This document shows, piece by piece, positions 25,615-32,402 of a DNA stretch of 39,949 nt. The stretch lies in contig JBFWML010000019.1 of NCBI GenBank assembly GCA_050251635.1, forward strand, positions 1 through 39,949, written 5' to 3'. The translations under genes were made by a program, and so were the position numbers. This DNA comes from JBFWML01 sp050251635 (GTDB taxonomy: Bacteria > Campylobacterota > Campylobacteria > Campylobacterales > SZUA-545). The notes beneath the pieces were generated by a model, which worked only from the letters and a program-made list of their open reading frames with translations, made no database searches and was not told where the DNA came from. The stretch's first letter is position 1. The number at the start of each line of letters is the position of its first letter.

Positions 25615-27062
25615 GCAAAGCCAAGGAGCTAAAAACCGTCACCGGCGATCTCAGCGTGCTTTATGTGGAGGACGACGAAGCCATCCGGAGCCATCTGGCC
25701 CAAACGCTCAAACTCTTTTTCCGCGAAGTGTACGTGGCCGAAGATGGCAAAAAGGGTTTGGAGCTTTTTTTGGAGCGGATGCCCGATCTGGTGATTTCGG
25801 ATATTCAGATGCCCCGTATGAACGGGCTGGAGATGGCGCGCCAGATCAAGTCGGTTAGCGATCGGATTCCGGTGCTTTTTACCACGGCCTACAGCGACGA
25901 GCGTTATTTTATCGACTCCATCGAGCTGGGGGTGGACCGCTATATTCTCAAGCCCATCGAGCAGGACCGTTTTTTGACGACGCTCTTTGCGGTGGCAAGA
26001 ACGATTCTCGATCGCCGTCAGGCCGAGGAGTACGCCAAGCGTCAGGTGCAAAGCCGCATCAACGCCGCGAGCGAAAAGACGCTGCTTGACGCGATTAATC
26101 TTTATCCCAATCCCACGCTCATCTACTCCTACGAGGGCCGCCTTTTTGCCATGAACGACGCCTTTTTGCAGATGGCCGACAAGCCCGCGATCGAACGGCT
26201 GGGGGAGGGGGCGGCCTTGAGCGACCTTTTTGAGCGGCGCGAAGGGTTTTTGAGTGATTTGGCCTTGATTGACGAGGAGGACAAAAGCCGCAACCGCGTC
26301 ATGATCAAAGGCCGCCACGGACGCAAGATTTATATTGTCGATTCCAGACAAATCGCCATGGGTGAAGAGGGCCGCCCGCGCATGGTTTACACCTTTACCG
26401 ACGTGACGCGGCTGGAGTACGAGCGGCAAAAGAGCCAGAATCTTTCGACCTATCTGCGCGATCTGCTCTATCTGCGCAAGCGCGAACGCCCCGCATCCGG
26501 CACCCCGTCGCCCACGGCGGCGCCGGCCATTGCGCCGGTCGCGCCGGTTTTGGAGATCAGCCAGGAGGAGCGCGAGGTGCTCCGGCGCAGCCATGTTCAC
26601 AAAACCACCGCCGCAGAGTATGTGCGCGAAATTGCCGGAGACGTGCTCGAAGAGATGGACGAACTGGGCGAGATCGAAAAGGAGCTTTCCGAATGGATTT
26701 CCGATTACGAAGAGCGGCCAAGCGACGAACTGCTCGCGCGCATCGGCGATCGGCTCGGGCAGTACGGGCGCACGGTGGCCAAGCTTTTTGAGTTTGGCGA
26801 TCTGGCCTTTGCGCTGGAGCAGCTTGCGCGCTTTTTGCCCACGCTGCAAAGCGACGCGCTGAACGTGCGCCGGCTGGGCTTGCTGCTTGAAAGCGTGCGG
26901 CTGGATTTGACCAGTTGGCGGCGGATGATTTTTGTCACCCACGAAGCGCAGGATATTCACTACCTTGACAGCTCGCTTTTTAGCTCCTGTTTGCAGATCG
27001 AGCTGGATTTTGGCAGCAAAGAGAGCGCACAGGGCGACGAGAACGATCTGGACCTTTTTTGA
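25611..27062 (+). CDS. Response regulator: receiver, PAS and the shared SHV/DIHYLDSS C-terminal domain (copy C)
   Basis: 483 aa. Residues 10-130 are a receiver (D64, K114). Residues 155-270 are a PAS domain (LYPNPTLIYSYEGRLFAMNDAF...YTFTDVTRLE). An Ala/Pro-rich linker leads to the third copy of the unrecognised helical domain: LRRSHVHK at 324-331, LFEFGDLAFALEQLARFL, then DIHYLDSSLFSSC at 448-460 and an acidic tail ending DLDLF. Here the domain follows PAS rather than the middle region of copies A and B. GTG start with AAGGAG, overlapping the kinase stop. No DNA-binding or enzymatic domain is visible. Confidence 0.9.
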   Translation: MSKAKELKTVTGDLSVLYVEDDEAIRSHLAQTLKLFFREVYVAEDGKKGLELFLERMPDLVISDIQMPRMNGLEMARQIKSVSDRIPVLFTTAYSDERYFIDSIELGVDRYILKPIEQDRFLTTLFAVARTILDRRQAEEYAKRQVQSRINAASEKTLLDAINLYPNPTLIYSYEGRLFAMNDAFLQMADKPAIERLGEGAALSDLFERREGFLSDLALIDEEDKSRNRVMIKGRHGRKIYIVDSRQIAMGEEGRPRMVYTFTDVTRLEYERQKSQNLSTYLRDLLYLRKRERPASGTPSPTAAPAIAPVAPVLEISQEEREVLRRSHVHKTTAAEYVREIAGDVLEEMDELGEIEKELSEWISDYEERPSDELLARIGDRLGQYGRTVAKLFEFGDLAFALEQLARFLPTLQSDALNVRRLGLLLESVRLDLTSWRRMIFVTHEAQDIHYLDSSLFSSCLQIELDFGSKESAQGDENDLDLF

Positions 27063-28144
27063 TGCTTGCGGGAGAGCTTAGGGCGCTGACCTCCGGGCTT
27101 TCGGCCCTTTATGTAGAAGATGAGGAGGCGATTAGAACCCCCGTTCTTTCTATTTTGCAAGCGCTCTTTGAGCGGGTCGATACGGCGCAAAACGGGCTGG
27201 AGGGGCTGATGGCCTACGAGCGCTTCCGCCCCGATGTGGTCATCACCGATATTCAGATGCCCCACATGGACGGCCTTTCTATGGCCAAGGCGCTGCGCAG
27301 CGAAAACCCCGCCCAAGCCATCGTCTTTGTGACGGCGCACGGCGAACCCCAGATGCTTATGGAGGCGATCGCATTGAATGCCGACGGCTATATCCCCAAG
27401 CCGATCGTCAAGGAGCAGTTTTACGATACGTTGGGCAAGGTGGCCCGCAAGATTATGCAGGCGCGGGAGTTGAGCTTTTACCACCACCATCTCGAAGAGG
27501 CGGTGCGGCTCAAAACCGGCGAGCTGGAGGCCCTCAACGACGAAATCAATCAAACGCTGGCCGAAACCATCACAACCCTTGGCGGTATTGCCGAAGCGCG
27601 CAGTCAGGAGACCGGACAGCACGTGCAGCGCGTGGCTCTTTACAGCGAACTGCTGGCAAAACTGGCGGGGCTGGGCGAGGATGAGGCGGCGCTTTTGAAG
27701 CTTATTTCCCCCATGCACGACGTGGGCAAGCTGGCGATTCCCGATGCGATTTTGAGCAAACCGGGCAAGCTCACCGAAGCGGAGTTTGAGCTGATGAAAA
27801 CCCACACCGCCGTGGGATACGCCATGCTCAAAAGCTCCAGCCGCCCCATTTTTCAGATGGCGGCGATCGTCGCTTACGAACACCACGAACGCTACGACGG
27901 CAAGGGGTATCCGTGCGGCTTGGCGGGGGAGGCAATCCACCCCTTTGGCCGCATTACGGCGCTGGCGGATGTGTTTGACGCGCTTTTGAGCGATCGCGTT
28001 TACAAAGAGGCGTGGCCCGTCGAGCGGGTGGTCGAGTATATTCAAGCCGAAGCGGGCGGGCAGTTCGATCCTGCCTTGTGCGCGCTTTTCGTGGAGCATC
28101 TGCCCCGGTTTTTGGAGATTAAAGAGGCCTACCGGGGCGGCTGA
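27062..28144 (+). CDS. Response regulator with HD-GYP cyclic-di-GMP phosphodiesterase domain
   Basis: 360 aa. A receiver (YVEDEEAI, VVITDIQMPHMDG, PKPI) is joined by a short helix to an HD-GYP domain carrying EARSQETGQHVQRVA, SPMHDVGKLAIPD (HD) and HHERYDGKGYP (GYP). HD-GYP enzymes hydrolyse cyclic di-GMP, so phosphorylation here probably lowers that messenger and favours motility. The ATG overlaps the upstream stop (TGATG), completing a four-gene signalling run. The 3' end overlaps the opposite-strand gene by 26 bases. Confidence 0.95.
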   Translation: MLAGELRALTSGLSALYVEDEEAIRTPVLSILQALFERVDTAQNGLEGLMAYERFRPDVVITDIQMPHMDGLSMAKALRSENPAQAIVFVTAHGEPQMLMEAIALNADGYIPKPIVKEQFYDTLGKVARKIMQARELSFYHHHLEEAVRLKTGELEALNDEINQTLAETITTLGGIAEARSQETGQHVQRVALYSELLAKLAGLGEDEAALLKLISPMHDVGKLAIPDAILSKPGKLTEAEFELMKTHTAVGYAMLKSSSRPIFQMAAIVAYEHHERYDGKGYPCGLAGEAIHPFGRITALADVFDALLSDRVYKEAWPVERVVEYIQAEAGGQFDPALCALFVEHLPRFLEIKEAYRGG

Positions 28145-28823
28145 ACCGTTCGCTAAAAAGCTCTTGGGACTCGACGTCGCTGCGGTGCGCCGCTTCGATG
28201 GTGTAGCCGATTCTCGGCACGGTGCGGATAACGGTTTTGCCCAGTTTTTTGCGCATGCGGCTTAGGAGCGTATGGCGGCACGCTTCGGAGGTTTCGCACT
28301 CCCAGATCGCCTCTTCGATCACTTCGGCGGGAACCACCTTGCCGAGATTTTGCACCAGAAGGTGCATCAGCTTGCGTTCGGTTCCGGTCAGCGCAACCTC
28401 GCCGCCGTGGCCAAAAACGCGGTGATCGCCGCTGAGATAACGGTAGCCGCCGGGCAGCTCGACCGCTTCGAGGGGATCGAGCACGCGGCCAATCTTGATA
28501 AAAACCTCTTCGGGGAAAAAAGGCTGCCTAAAAACCTCGTCGCAGCCGCCTTGATAGGCCTTAAGCACGCTTTGGCGGCGGCCATCGCCGAGCCAGCCAA
28601 AGACCGGCATTCCGGGAAAGCGGCTCTTAACCGCCTGTGCCAGCGCCCAGCCGCTGACCTCGCCGTCGTCGCTGTCGAGATTGATCAACGCCAGATCGTA
28701 GAGTTTGCGGCTGAGGTTGTCATAGGCGTTGCATCCGCCCAAAAAGGCATCCACCGAATACCCCTTGGCGCGAAGTAGCGCAGCGAGGTTTTGGCTTTGG
28801 TCGTGATCGAGTAGCAAAATCAT
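28119..28823 (-). CDS. Atypical OmpR-type regulator with degenerate receiver
   Basis: 234 aa. The N-terminal half has the receiver fold pattern, but the phospho-acceptor position in YDLALINLD is Asn (N48), the conserved Lys is Gln (FRQPF, Q100) and the acidic pair reads D6-H7. Phosphorylation in the usual way is therefore unlikely. The C-terminal half is a normal winged helix (ALTGTERKLMHLLVQN...LLSRMRKKLGK...VPRIGYTIE) for DNA binding. Atypical OmpR regulators are known in this phylum (HP1043 of H. pylori). ATG 28823 has AAGGAG and overlaps the upstream stop (ATGA). Confidence 0.87.
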   Translation of the reverse strand: MILLLDHDQSQNLAALLRAKGYSVDAFLGGCNAYDNLSRKLYDLALINLDSDDGEVSGWALAQAVKSRFPGMPVFGWLGDGRRQSVLKAYQGGCDEVFRQPFFPEEVFIKIGRVLDPLEAVELPGGYRYLSGDHRVFGHGGEVALTGTERKLMHLLVQNLGKVVPAEVIEEAIWECETSEACRHTLLSRMRKKLGKTVIRTVPRIGYTIEAAHRSDVESQELFSERFSRPGRPL

Positions 28824-29389
28824 AAAATCTCCTTGAGTAAGTGCACGGGGATGTGAAGGTGGGTTTTGTCTGCGATCCACCGTTGCGCATCGCAAAACAG
28901 TTCGATCTCCGCGTCGATGAGCGTTTCTTGGGTTTCGATTTCCCGGCTTCCGGCCGGCGTGCGGACGCCAAAGGCTGCCAGCGGTCTTTGGCCCGCACTG
29001 ATGATGATGTTGAGCCGGGCTTCGGCGGGAGTGGCCTTTAAAAATCTTGGGTCAATCCGCCAAAACAGCCAAGCTTTACCGGGGGCCGTCCAGGAAAGCC
29101 AGAGTCTGGGTTTGGGCAGGGGCGATCGTTCAGGCCGATCGGCCAGGGCGCGAAGCGCATTAAAGAGCCGTTTTGCCAACAGCCGCCTAAAGGCCCGCTG
29201 TGAACCGTAGATTAAAACCGACCTGTCTGCATGGTTGATCAGCTCGAAGCGCTGACTGTGAAGATAGGGGGCAATCCGCCGGATGAAAGTGCAGAGCAGG
29301 TCATGCAGATTAAACCACGCCTTGGGTCTTTTACGGATGCCTTGAAGGGGCAGGGCGGCAACGTTTAGAGAAAGGGGAACTTCAGACAT
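28820..29389 (-). CDS. Unrecognised protein, possibly a decayed histidine-kinase-like partner of the atypical regulator
   Basis: 189 aa, not confidently recognised. The stretch VLIYGSQRAFRRLLAKRLFNALRALA resembles the region of a kinase ATPase domain leading into the N-box, but the N-box Asn, G1 and G2 motifs are not evident and no H-box is seen. Its gene overlaps the regulator gene by four bases (ATGA), the arrangement of a kinase-regulator pair. Start at ATG 29389 for its AAGGAGGG; an ATG at 29413 is less likely. It is rich in Arg, Leu and Ala, with no signal peptide or membrane segment. Function unknown. Confidence 0.7.
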   Translation of the reverse strand: MSEVPLSLNVAALPLQGIRKRPKAWFNLHDLLCTFIRRIAPYLHSQRFELINHADRSVLIYGSQRAFRRLLAKRLFNALRALADRPERSPLPKPRLWLSWTAPGKAWLFWRIDPRFLKATPAEARLNIIISAGQRPLAAFGVRTPAGSREIETQETLIDAEIELFCDAQRWIADKTHLHIPVHLLKEIL

Positions 29390-29423
29390 GGAACCCTCCT
29401 TATGCATACGCAATCGGCGGCCT

Positions 29424-29459
29424 GATTTTCTTGAATCTTAAGAAATGATCAAGAGAATC
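29424..29459. promoter_or_regulatory. Operator-like inverted repeat upstream of the atypical regulator pair
   Basis: GATTTTCTTGA (29424-29434) and TCAAGAGAATC (29449-29459) are complementary at 10 of 11 positions, with a 14-base spacer containing the palindrome TCTTAAGA. It lies 35-70 bases upstream of the 29389 start, where a repressor or autoregulatory site would be expected. The binding protein is not known. Confidence 0.45.
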
Positions 29460-29487
29460 AATATTTTTTTAACCGATCGTAATACTG

Positions 29488-29512
29488 AGAGGGTAAAAAT
29501 AATCTACCCTCT
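29488..29512. repeat. Perfect 8-base inverted repeat, possible operator or hairpin
   Basis: AGAGGGTA (29488-29495) and TACCCTCT (29505-29512) are perfectly complementary around a nine-base A/T-rich loop. It is about 100 bases upstream of the leftward gene at 29389. Only three T residues follow on the plus strand, so it is a poor terminator. A second operator for the same control region is plausible. Confidence 0.45.
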
Positions 29513-29574
29513 TTGCAGGAATGGGAATGCCGGGCTTGACGCCGCGCAGAAAATACCGCGAAGAACAACCCTAC

Positions 29575-29602
29575 TTGATTCTACTTACAACAAACTTACA
29601 AT
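29575..29602 (+). promoter_or_regulatory. Candidate sigma-70 promoter, distal, towards the MerR gene
   Basis: TTGATT (29575-29580), a 16-base spacer and TACAAT (29597-29602) make a plausible -35/-10 pair. Transcription would begin near 29609, giving a leader of roughly 170 bases before the MerR-type gene. Confidence 0.4.
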
Positions 29603-29726
29603 GTCTGATAATTTGGTTATTCATCTATTTGGGTGTTTCGTATCGCATCTGGAGGGACTCTATGGAAACTTTTTAAAGCTTACGGCTGAACATTTAATAA
29701 TAATTACGTAAATCGTAGAGTCACAC

Positions 29727-29755
29727 TTGACATTTTTTTGGGATTGATCCAGAAT
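29727..29755 (+). promoter_or_regulatory. Candidate sigma-70 promoter, proximal, of the MerR-RND operon
   Basis: TTGACA (29727-29732, a consensus -35) is followed after 17 bases by CAGAAT (29750-29755) as -10. The start point would be near 29762, only about 15 bases before ATG 29778 and just ahead of the GGAGGAG ribosome site. It is the best promoter match in the region. Confidence 0.5.
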
Positions 29756-29777
29756 TCCCGGCTTAACGGAGGAGCCG

Positions 29778-30476
29778 ATGGAATATCTCAAAATGTCTGA
29801 ACTGGTGGAGAAAACCGGAGTCAACAAATCCACCCTTCTTTTCTATCTCAAAGAGGGGTTGCTGCCCGAGCCGATGAAGCTCAAACCCAACGTTTACCGT
29901 TACCACCCTAAGACGATCGAGGTGGTGAACTACATCAAGTATATGCAAAACACGCTCGGTTGCCCCATCGCGGAGATTAAAGAACACTGCGCCGCCCACG
30001 ATATCGGCGGTGACAGTTCGATGCTTGCGGCGCTGGAGCAGATGAGCGGGGTCAAGGCGGGCTCGGCGGCCTATGACCGCGAAGGGATGCTCAAAGCCGC
30101 CGCCCTGAACGACGCGCAGCTTGGCAAGCTTGAGGAGGCGGGCCTGATTGTGCCGATCCGCGAGGGGCTTTACGGCGAGCGCGACGCGGAGATTGCATTG
30201 CTGGTCGGAGAGCTTGAGCGGTTTGGCAGCATGGAGCGCTACTGGTCGGCGATGGTGCGCGCCGCCAGGGAGTTGGCGGCCTTGGAGATGAGCGAGAGCG
30301 ACCGGATGTATGCGGGGCTGAGCGATGAGGAGCACGCACGGCTGCACCGCCTGCAGATGGAGGTTATGCTGAAGCTGAAGCCCTATGTCTTTAACCGCCA
30401 CACCATGCGGGCCTTTGAAAAGTGTCCGGTTCAGCGGGCCAAGGAGAACGGCGGCAAGGAGAAGCCATGCGGATAA
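29778..30476 (+). CDS. MerR-family transcriptional regulator, probable controller of the RND operon
   Basis: 232 aa. The N-terminus is a MerR winged helix (YLKMSELVEKTGVNKSTLLFYLKEGLLPEP...NVYRYHPKTIEVVNYIKYMQ) with the typical helix-turn-helix and wing. The region around 90-140 (YDREGMLKAAALNDAQLGKLEEAGLIVPIREGLYGERD) looks like a second helix-turn-helix-like segment, followed by a helical part. No cluster of metal-binding Cys is present, so a metal inducer is unlikely; a hydrophobic ligand is more probable. The 3' end overlaps the TolC gene by ten bases, so regulator and pump are one operon. GGAGG precedes the ATG. Confidence 0.9.
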   Translation: MEYLKMSELVEKTGVNKSTLLFYLKEGLLPEPMKLKPNVYRYHPKTIEVVNYIKYMQNTLGCPIAEIKEHCAAHDIGGDSSMLAALEQMSGVKAGSAAYDREGMLKAAALNDAQLGKLEEAGLIVPIREGLYGERDAEIALLVGELERFGSMERYWSAMVRAARELAALEMSESDRMYAGLSDEEHARLHRLQMEVMLKLKPYVFNRHTMRAFEKCPVQRAKENGGKEKPCG

Positions 30477-31687
30477 TCGCCCTTTGGAGTCTGCTGGCGG
30501 CGCTGGTGTGGGCTGCCACTTTGGCCGAGCTGATCGACGCGGCCCAAGGGGGCGATCTGGCCCGCGCGGGAGAGTGGCGGGTGCGGGCTGCCGAAGCGGC
30601 CCATGCGGCCACGGGGAGGAGCTATCTGCCTTCGGTGGATGTGGGCGTGCGTTTTAGCGAGGTGAACGAGGTGAGCATGGAACCGCAACTGGCGGCATCG
30701 GCCACGGTGAGCTGGGTGCTCTTTGACGGCTTTGCCCGCGAACATGAACTGAGCGCTCGACGCAGCGAATGGGAGGCCAGCCGGCTTGAGCAGACCGATA
30801 CTCTTAACCGCAATGCGCTGGAGACGATCCGGCTCTATTTTCGTCTGATTGCCGCCGTGCGGGCGGTGGAAGCGCAGGAGGTTCAGGTGCGCCGTTTGGA
30901 GGCCGAAGGGGAGCGTCTGGGCGGGTTTGCGGGGGCCGGTATTGTCTCAAGCCAGGAGGTTGCGCAGATTGAAGCAGCCCTGGAGACGGCGCGCTACGAG
31001 CTTTCGGCGCTGCAAAACGACCGGCTGGGGCTGCAGCTTGAATTGGAGAATCTCACGGGCCTGAATCTGGAGGGCTTTTCGCCCGCTCCCGCCGCCGTGA
31101 GCGCGCCCGCTAAGGCATTGGACGCGCAAGCCAGACCCGATATCGAGGCCGTCCGCCACCGCGTGCGGGCGCAGGGCAGCCGCGCCGAAGCGGTGCGATC
31201 GGCCTATATTCCCAATCTGACCCTGGAGAACGTGTTTTCTAAAAACAGCTATGCAGACAACAATCTGCTCGATCTTCCCGAAGATCAAAACCGCATTTCG
31301 CTGACGCTGAGCGTGCGGCTGACCGATTTTGGCCGCCTAGGCCGCGAGCGCGAGGCGGCGCGGGCCTATAAGCGGGCCGAAGAGAGCCGTCTGCAATACA
31401 CCCAAAAAGCCGCCGCTTCCCAGCAGCGCTTAGCCGCCTTTCGTGTTGAAAGCGCCCAAAAGCGGGTGGAGTCCGCCCGCCGCGCGCTGGCTAGCAGCGA
31501 AATCGTTTTTGCGCAGAGCGAAAAAAAGTTTGCCGCCCGGCTGATTGACGAGGTGGCCTTTTTGGATGCGCTAACCCAAAAAACCCAGTCCACGGCGCGG
31601 CTGTCGGCGGCGCTGAGCGAATATGAGATTGCAAAAGCCGAATATCACTACGCCCTCGGAAATGAAATCAAGGAGACGATCCGATGA
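30467..31687 (+). CDS. TolC-family outer-membrane efflux protein
   Basis: 406 aa. A signal peptide (MRIIALWSLLAALVWA) is followed by two repeats of the outer-membrane factor fold: long helices with many Ala, Glu and Arg, and strands such as LPSVDVGVRFSE and ISLTLSVRLTDFG. This family makes the outer-membrane channel of tripartite exporters. The start at ATG 30467 is set by the signal peptide and the AAGGAG at 30456-30461, inside the end of the MerR gene. Its stop overlaps the adaptor start (ATGA). Confidence 0.93.
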   Translation: MRIIALWSLLAALVWAATLAELIDAAQGGDLARAGEWRVRAAEAAHAATGRSYLPSVDVGVRFSEVNEVSMEPQLAASATVSWVLFDGFAREHELSARRSEWEASRLEQTDTLNRNALETIRLYFRLIAAVRAVEAQEVQVRRLEAEGERLGGFAGAGIVSSQEVAQIEAALETARYELSALQNDRLGLQLELENLTGLNLEGFSPAPAAVSAPAKALDAQARPDIEAVRHRVRAQGSRAEAVRSAYIPNLTLENVFSKNSYADNNLLDLPEDQNRISLTLSVRLTDFGRLGREREAARAYKRAEESRLQYTQKAAASQQRLAAFRVESAQKRVESARRALASSEIVFAQSEKKFAARLIDEVAFLDALTQKTQSTARLSAALSEYEIAKAEYHYALGNEIKETIR

Positions 31688-32391
31688 AAAAACTACTGTT
31701 ATGGACGGCGCTTTTGGCCGCCGCCGTCAGCCTCAAGGCCGAAAGCGTTTATGCCACCTTCGAGGCCGAAGGCGCACAGCACGCCAGCCTCTCTTTGCAG
31801 GCGCAGGGGGTGATCGAGGCGGTCTATGCCGATGTGGGCAGCCGGGTGGAAAAAGGGGCGCTGCTGCTAACCTTGGAAAGCCGCGAGCAGACCCAGCTTG
31901 TCAGAGCCGCCGAGATCGACTACGCGCAGGCCAAAAACCGCTATGAGCGTTTTAAGGGGCTTAAGGAGACGCTCTCCTTGGAGGAGTTTGAGGGGTACGA
32001 GGCGGCCTATCTCAAGGCCGAGGCCAATCTTAAATACCAGCAGGCGCTACTGGATAACCGGATGCTGCGCGCCCCCTTCGGCGGCGTGATCGCTGCGCGG
32101 CATGTGCATCCGGGGGATTTGATCGAGCGGGCGCAGACGGGGGCCTTTGAGCTGGTGGATGATTCGCGCATCAAGCTGGTGATTAGCTTCGATCAGCGCT
32201 ATCAGGCGCAGGTCAAGCCGGGCATGGTCTATGAGTTTCGCGTTGACGGCGGCGGCGCAAAACGCACGGCGGTGATTGAAAGCGTCTATCCCACCGTCGA
32301 TCCCGCCACGCGAAAGGCCAAGGCGGCGGCCTATGTGACAGGCGTGGTTCACGGGCTCTTCGGCGAGGGGCAGATTAATCCGGCGCAGTAA
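31684..32391 (+). CDS. Periplasmic adaptor (membrane fusion protein) of the RND efflux system
   Basis: 235 aa, short for the family (often 350-400). It has a signal peptide (MKKLLLWTALLAAAVSLKA), the lipoyl half VQ-like GVIEAVYADVGSRVEKGALLLTLE, a short helical hairpin, the second lipoyl half MLRAPFGGVIAARHVHPGDLI and a beta-barrel part. The C-terminal membrane-proximal domain is reduced. No lipobox Cys is seen. It would bridge the inner-membrane pump and the TolC channel. AAGGAG lies upstream. Confidence 0.92.
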   Translation: MKKLLLWTALLAAAVSLKAESVYATFEAEGAQHASLSLQAQGVIEAVYADVGSRVEKGALLLTLESREQTQLVRAAEIDYAQAKNRYERFKGLKETLSLEEFEGYEAAYLKAEANLKYQQALLDNRMLRAPFGGVIAARHVHPGDLIERAQTGAFELVDDSRIKLVISFDQRYQAQVKPGMVYEFRVDGGGAKRTAVIESVYPTVDPATRKAKAAAYVTGVVHGLFGEGQINPAQ

Positions 32392-32402
32392 AGGCAAGAC
32401 CG

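Larger units (their letters stand above)
29390..29777. other. 388-base AT-rich divergent intergenic region
   Basis: This gap separates the atypical regulator pair (leftward) from the MerR/RND genes (rightward) and is clearly more AT-rich than its surroundings. It contains two inverted repeats (29424-29459, 29488-29512) and two candidate rightward promoters (29575-29602, 29727-29755). A good GGAGG at about 29651 precedes ATG 29662, which opens only a four-codon frame (METF). An 88-codon open frame at 29445-29711 runs through these sites without a ribosome site and is not considered a gene. Confidence 0.6.

Noticed and set aside
25629..26960. 443-codon minus-strand frame over regulator C
   Set aside because: Antisense of a supported gene; composition dominated by His, Arg, Gln and Gly, typical of shadows here.
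29445..29711. 88-codon plus-strand frame in the intergenic region
   Set aside because: No ribosome site, runs through two inverted-repeat or promoter sites, and has no family features.
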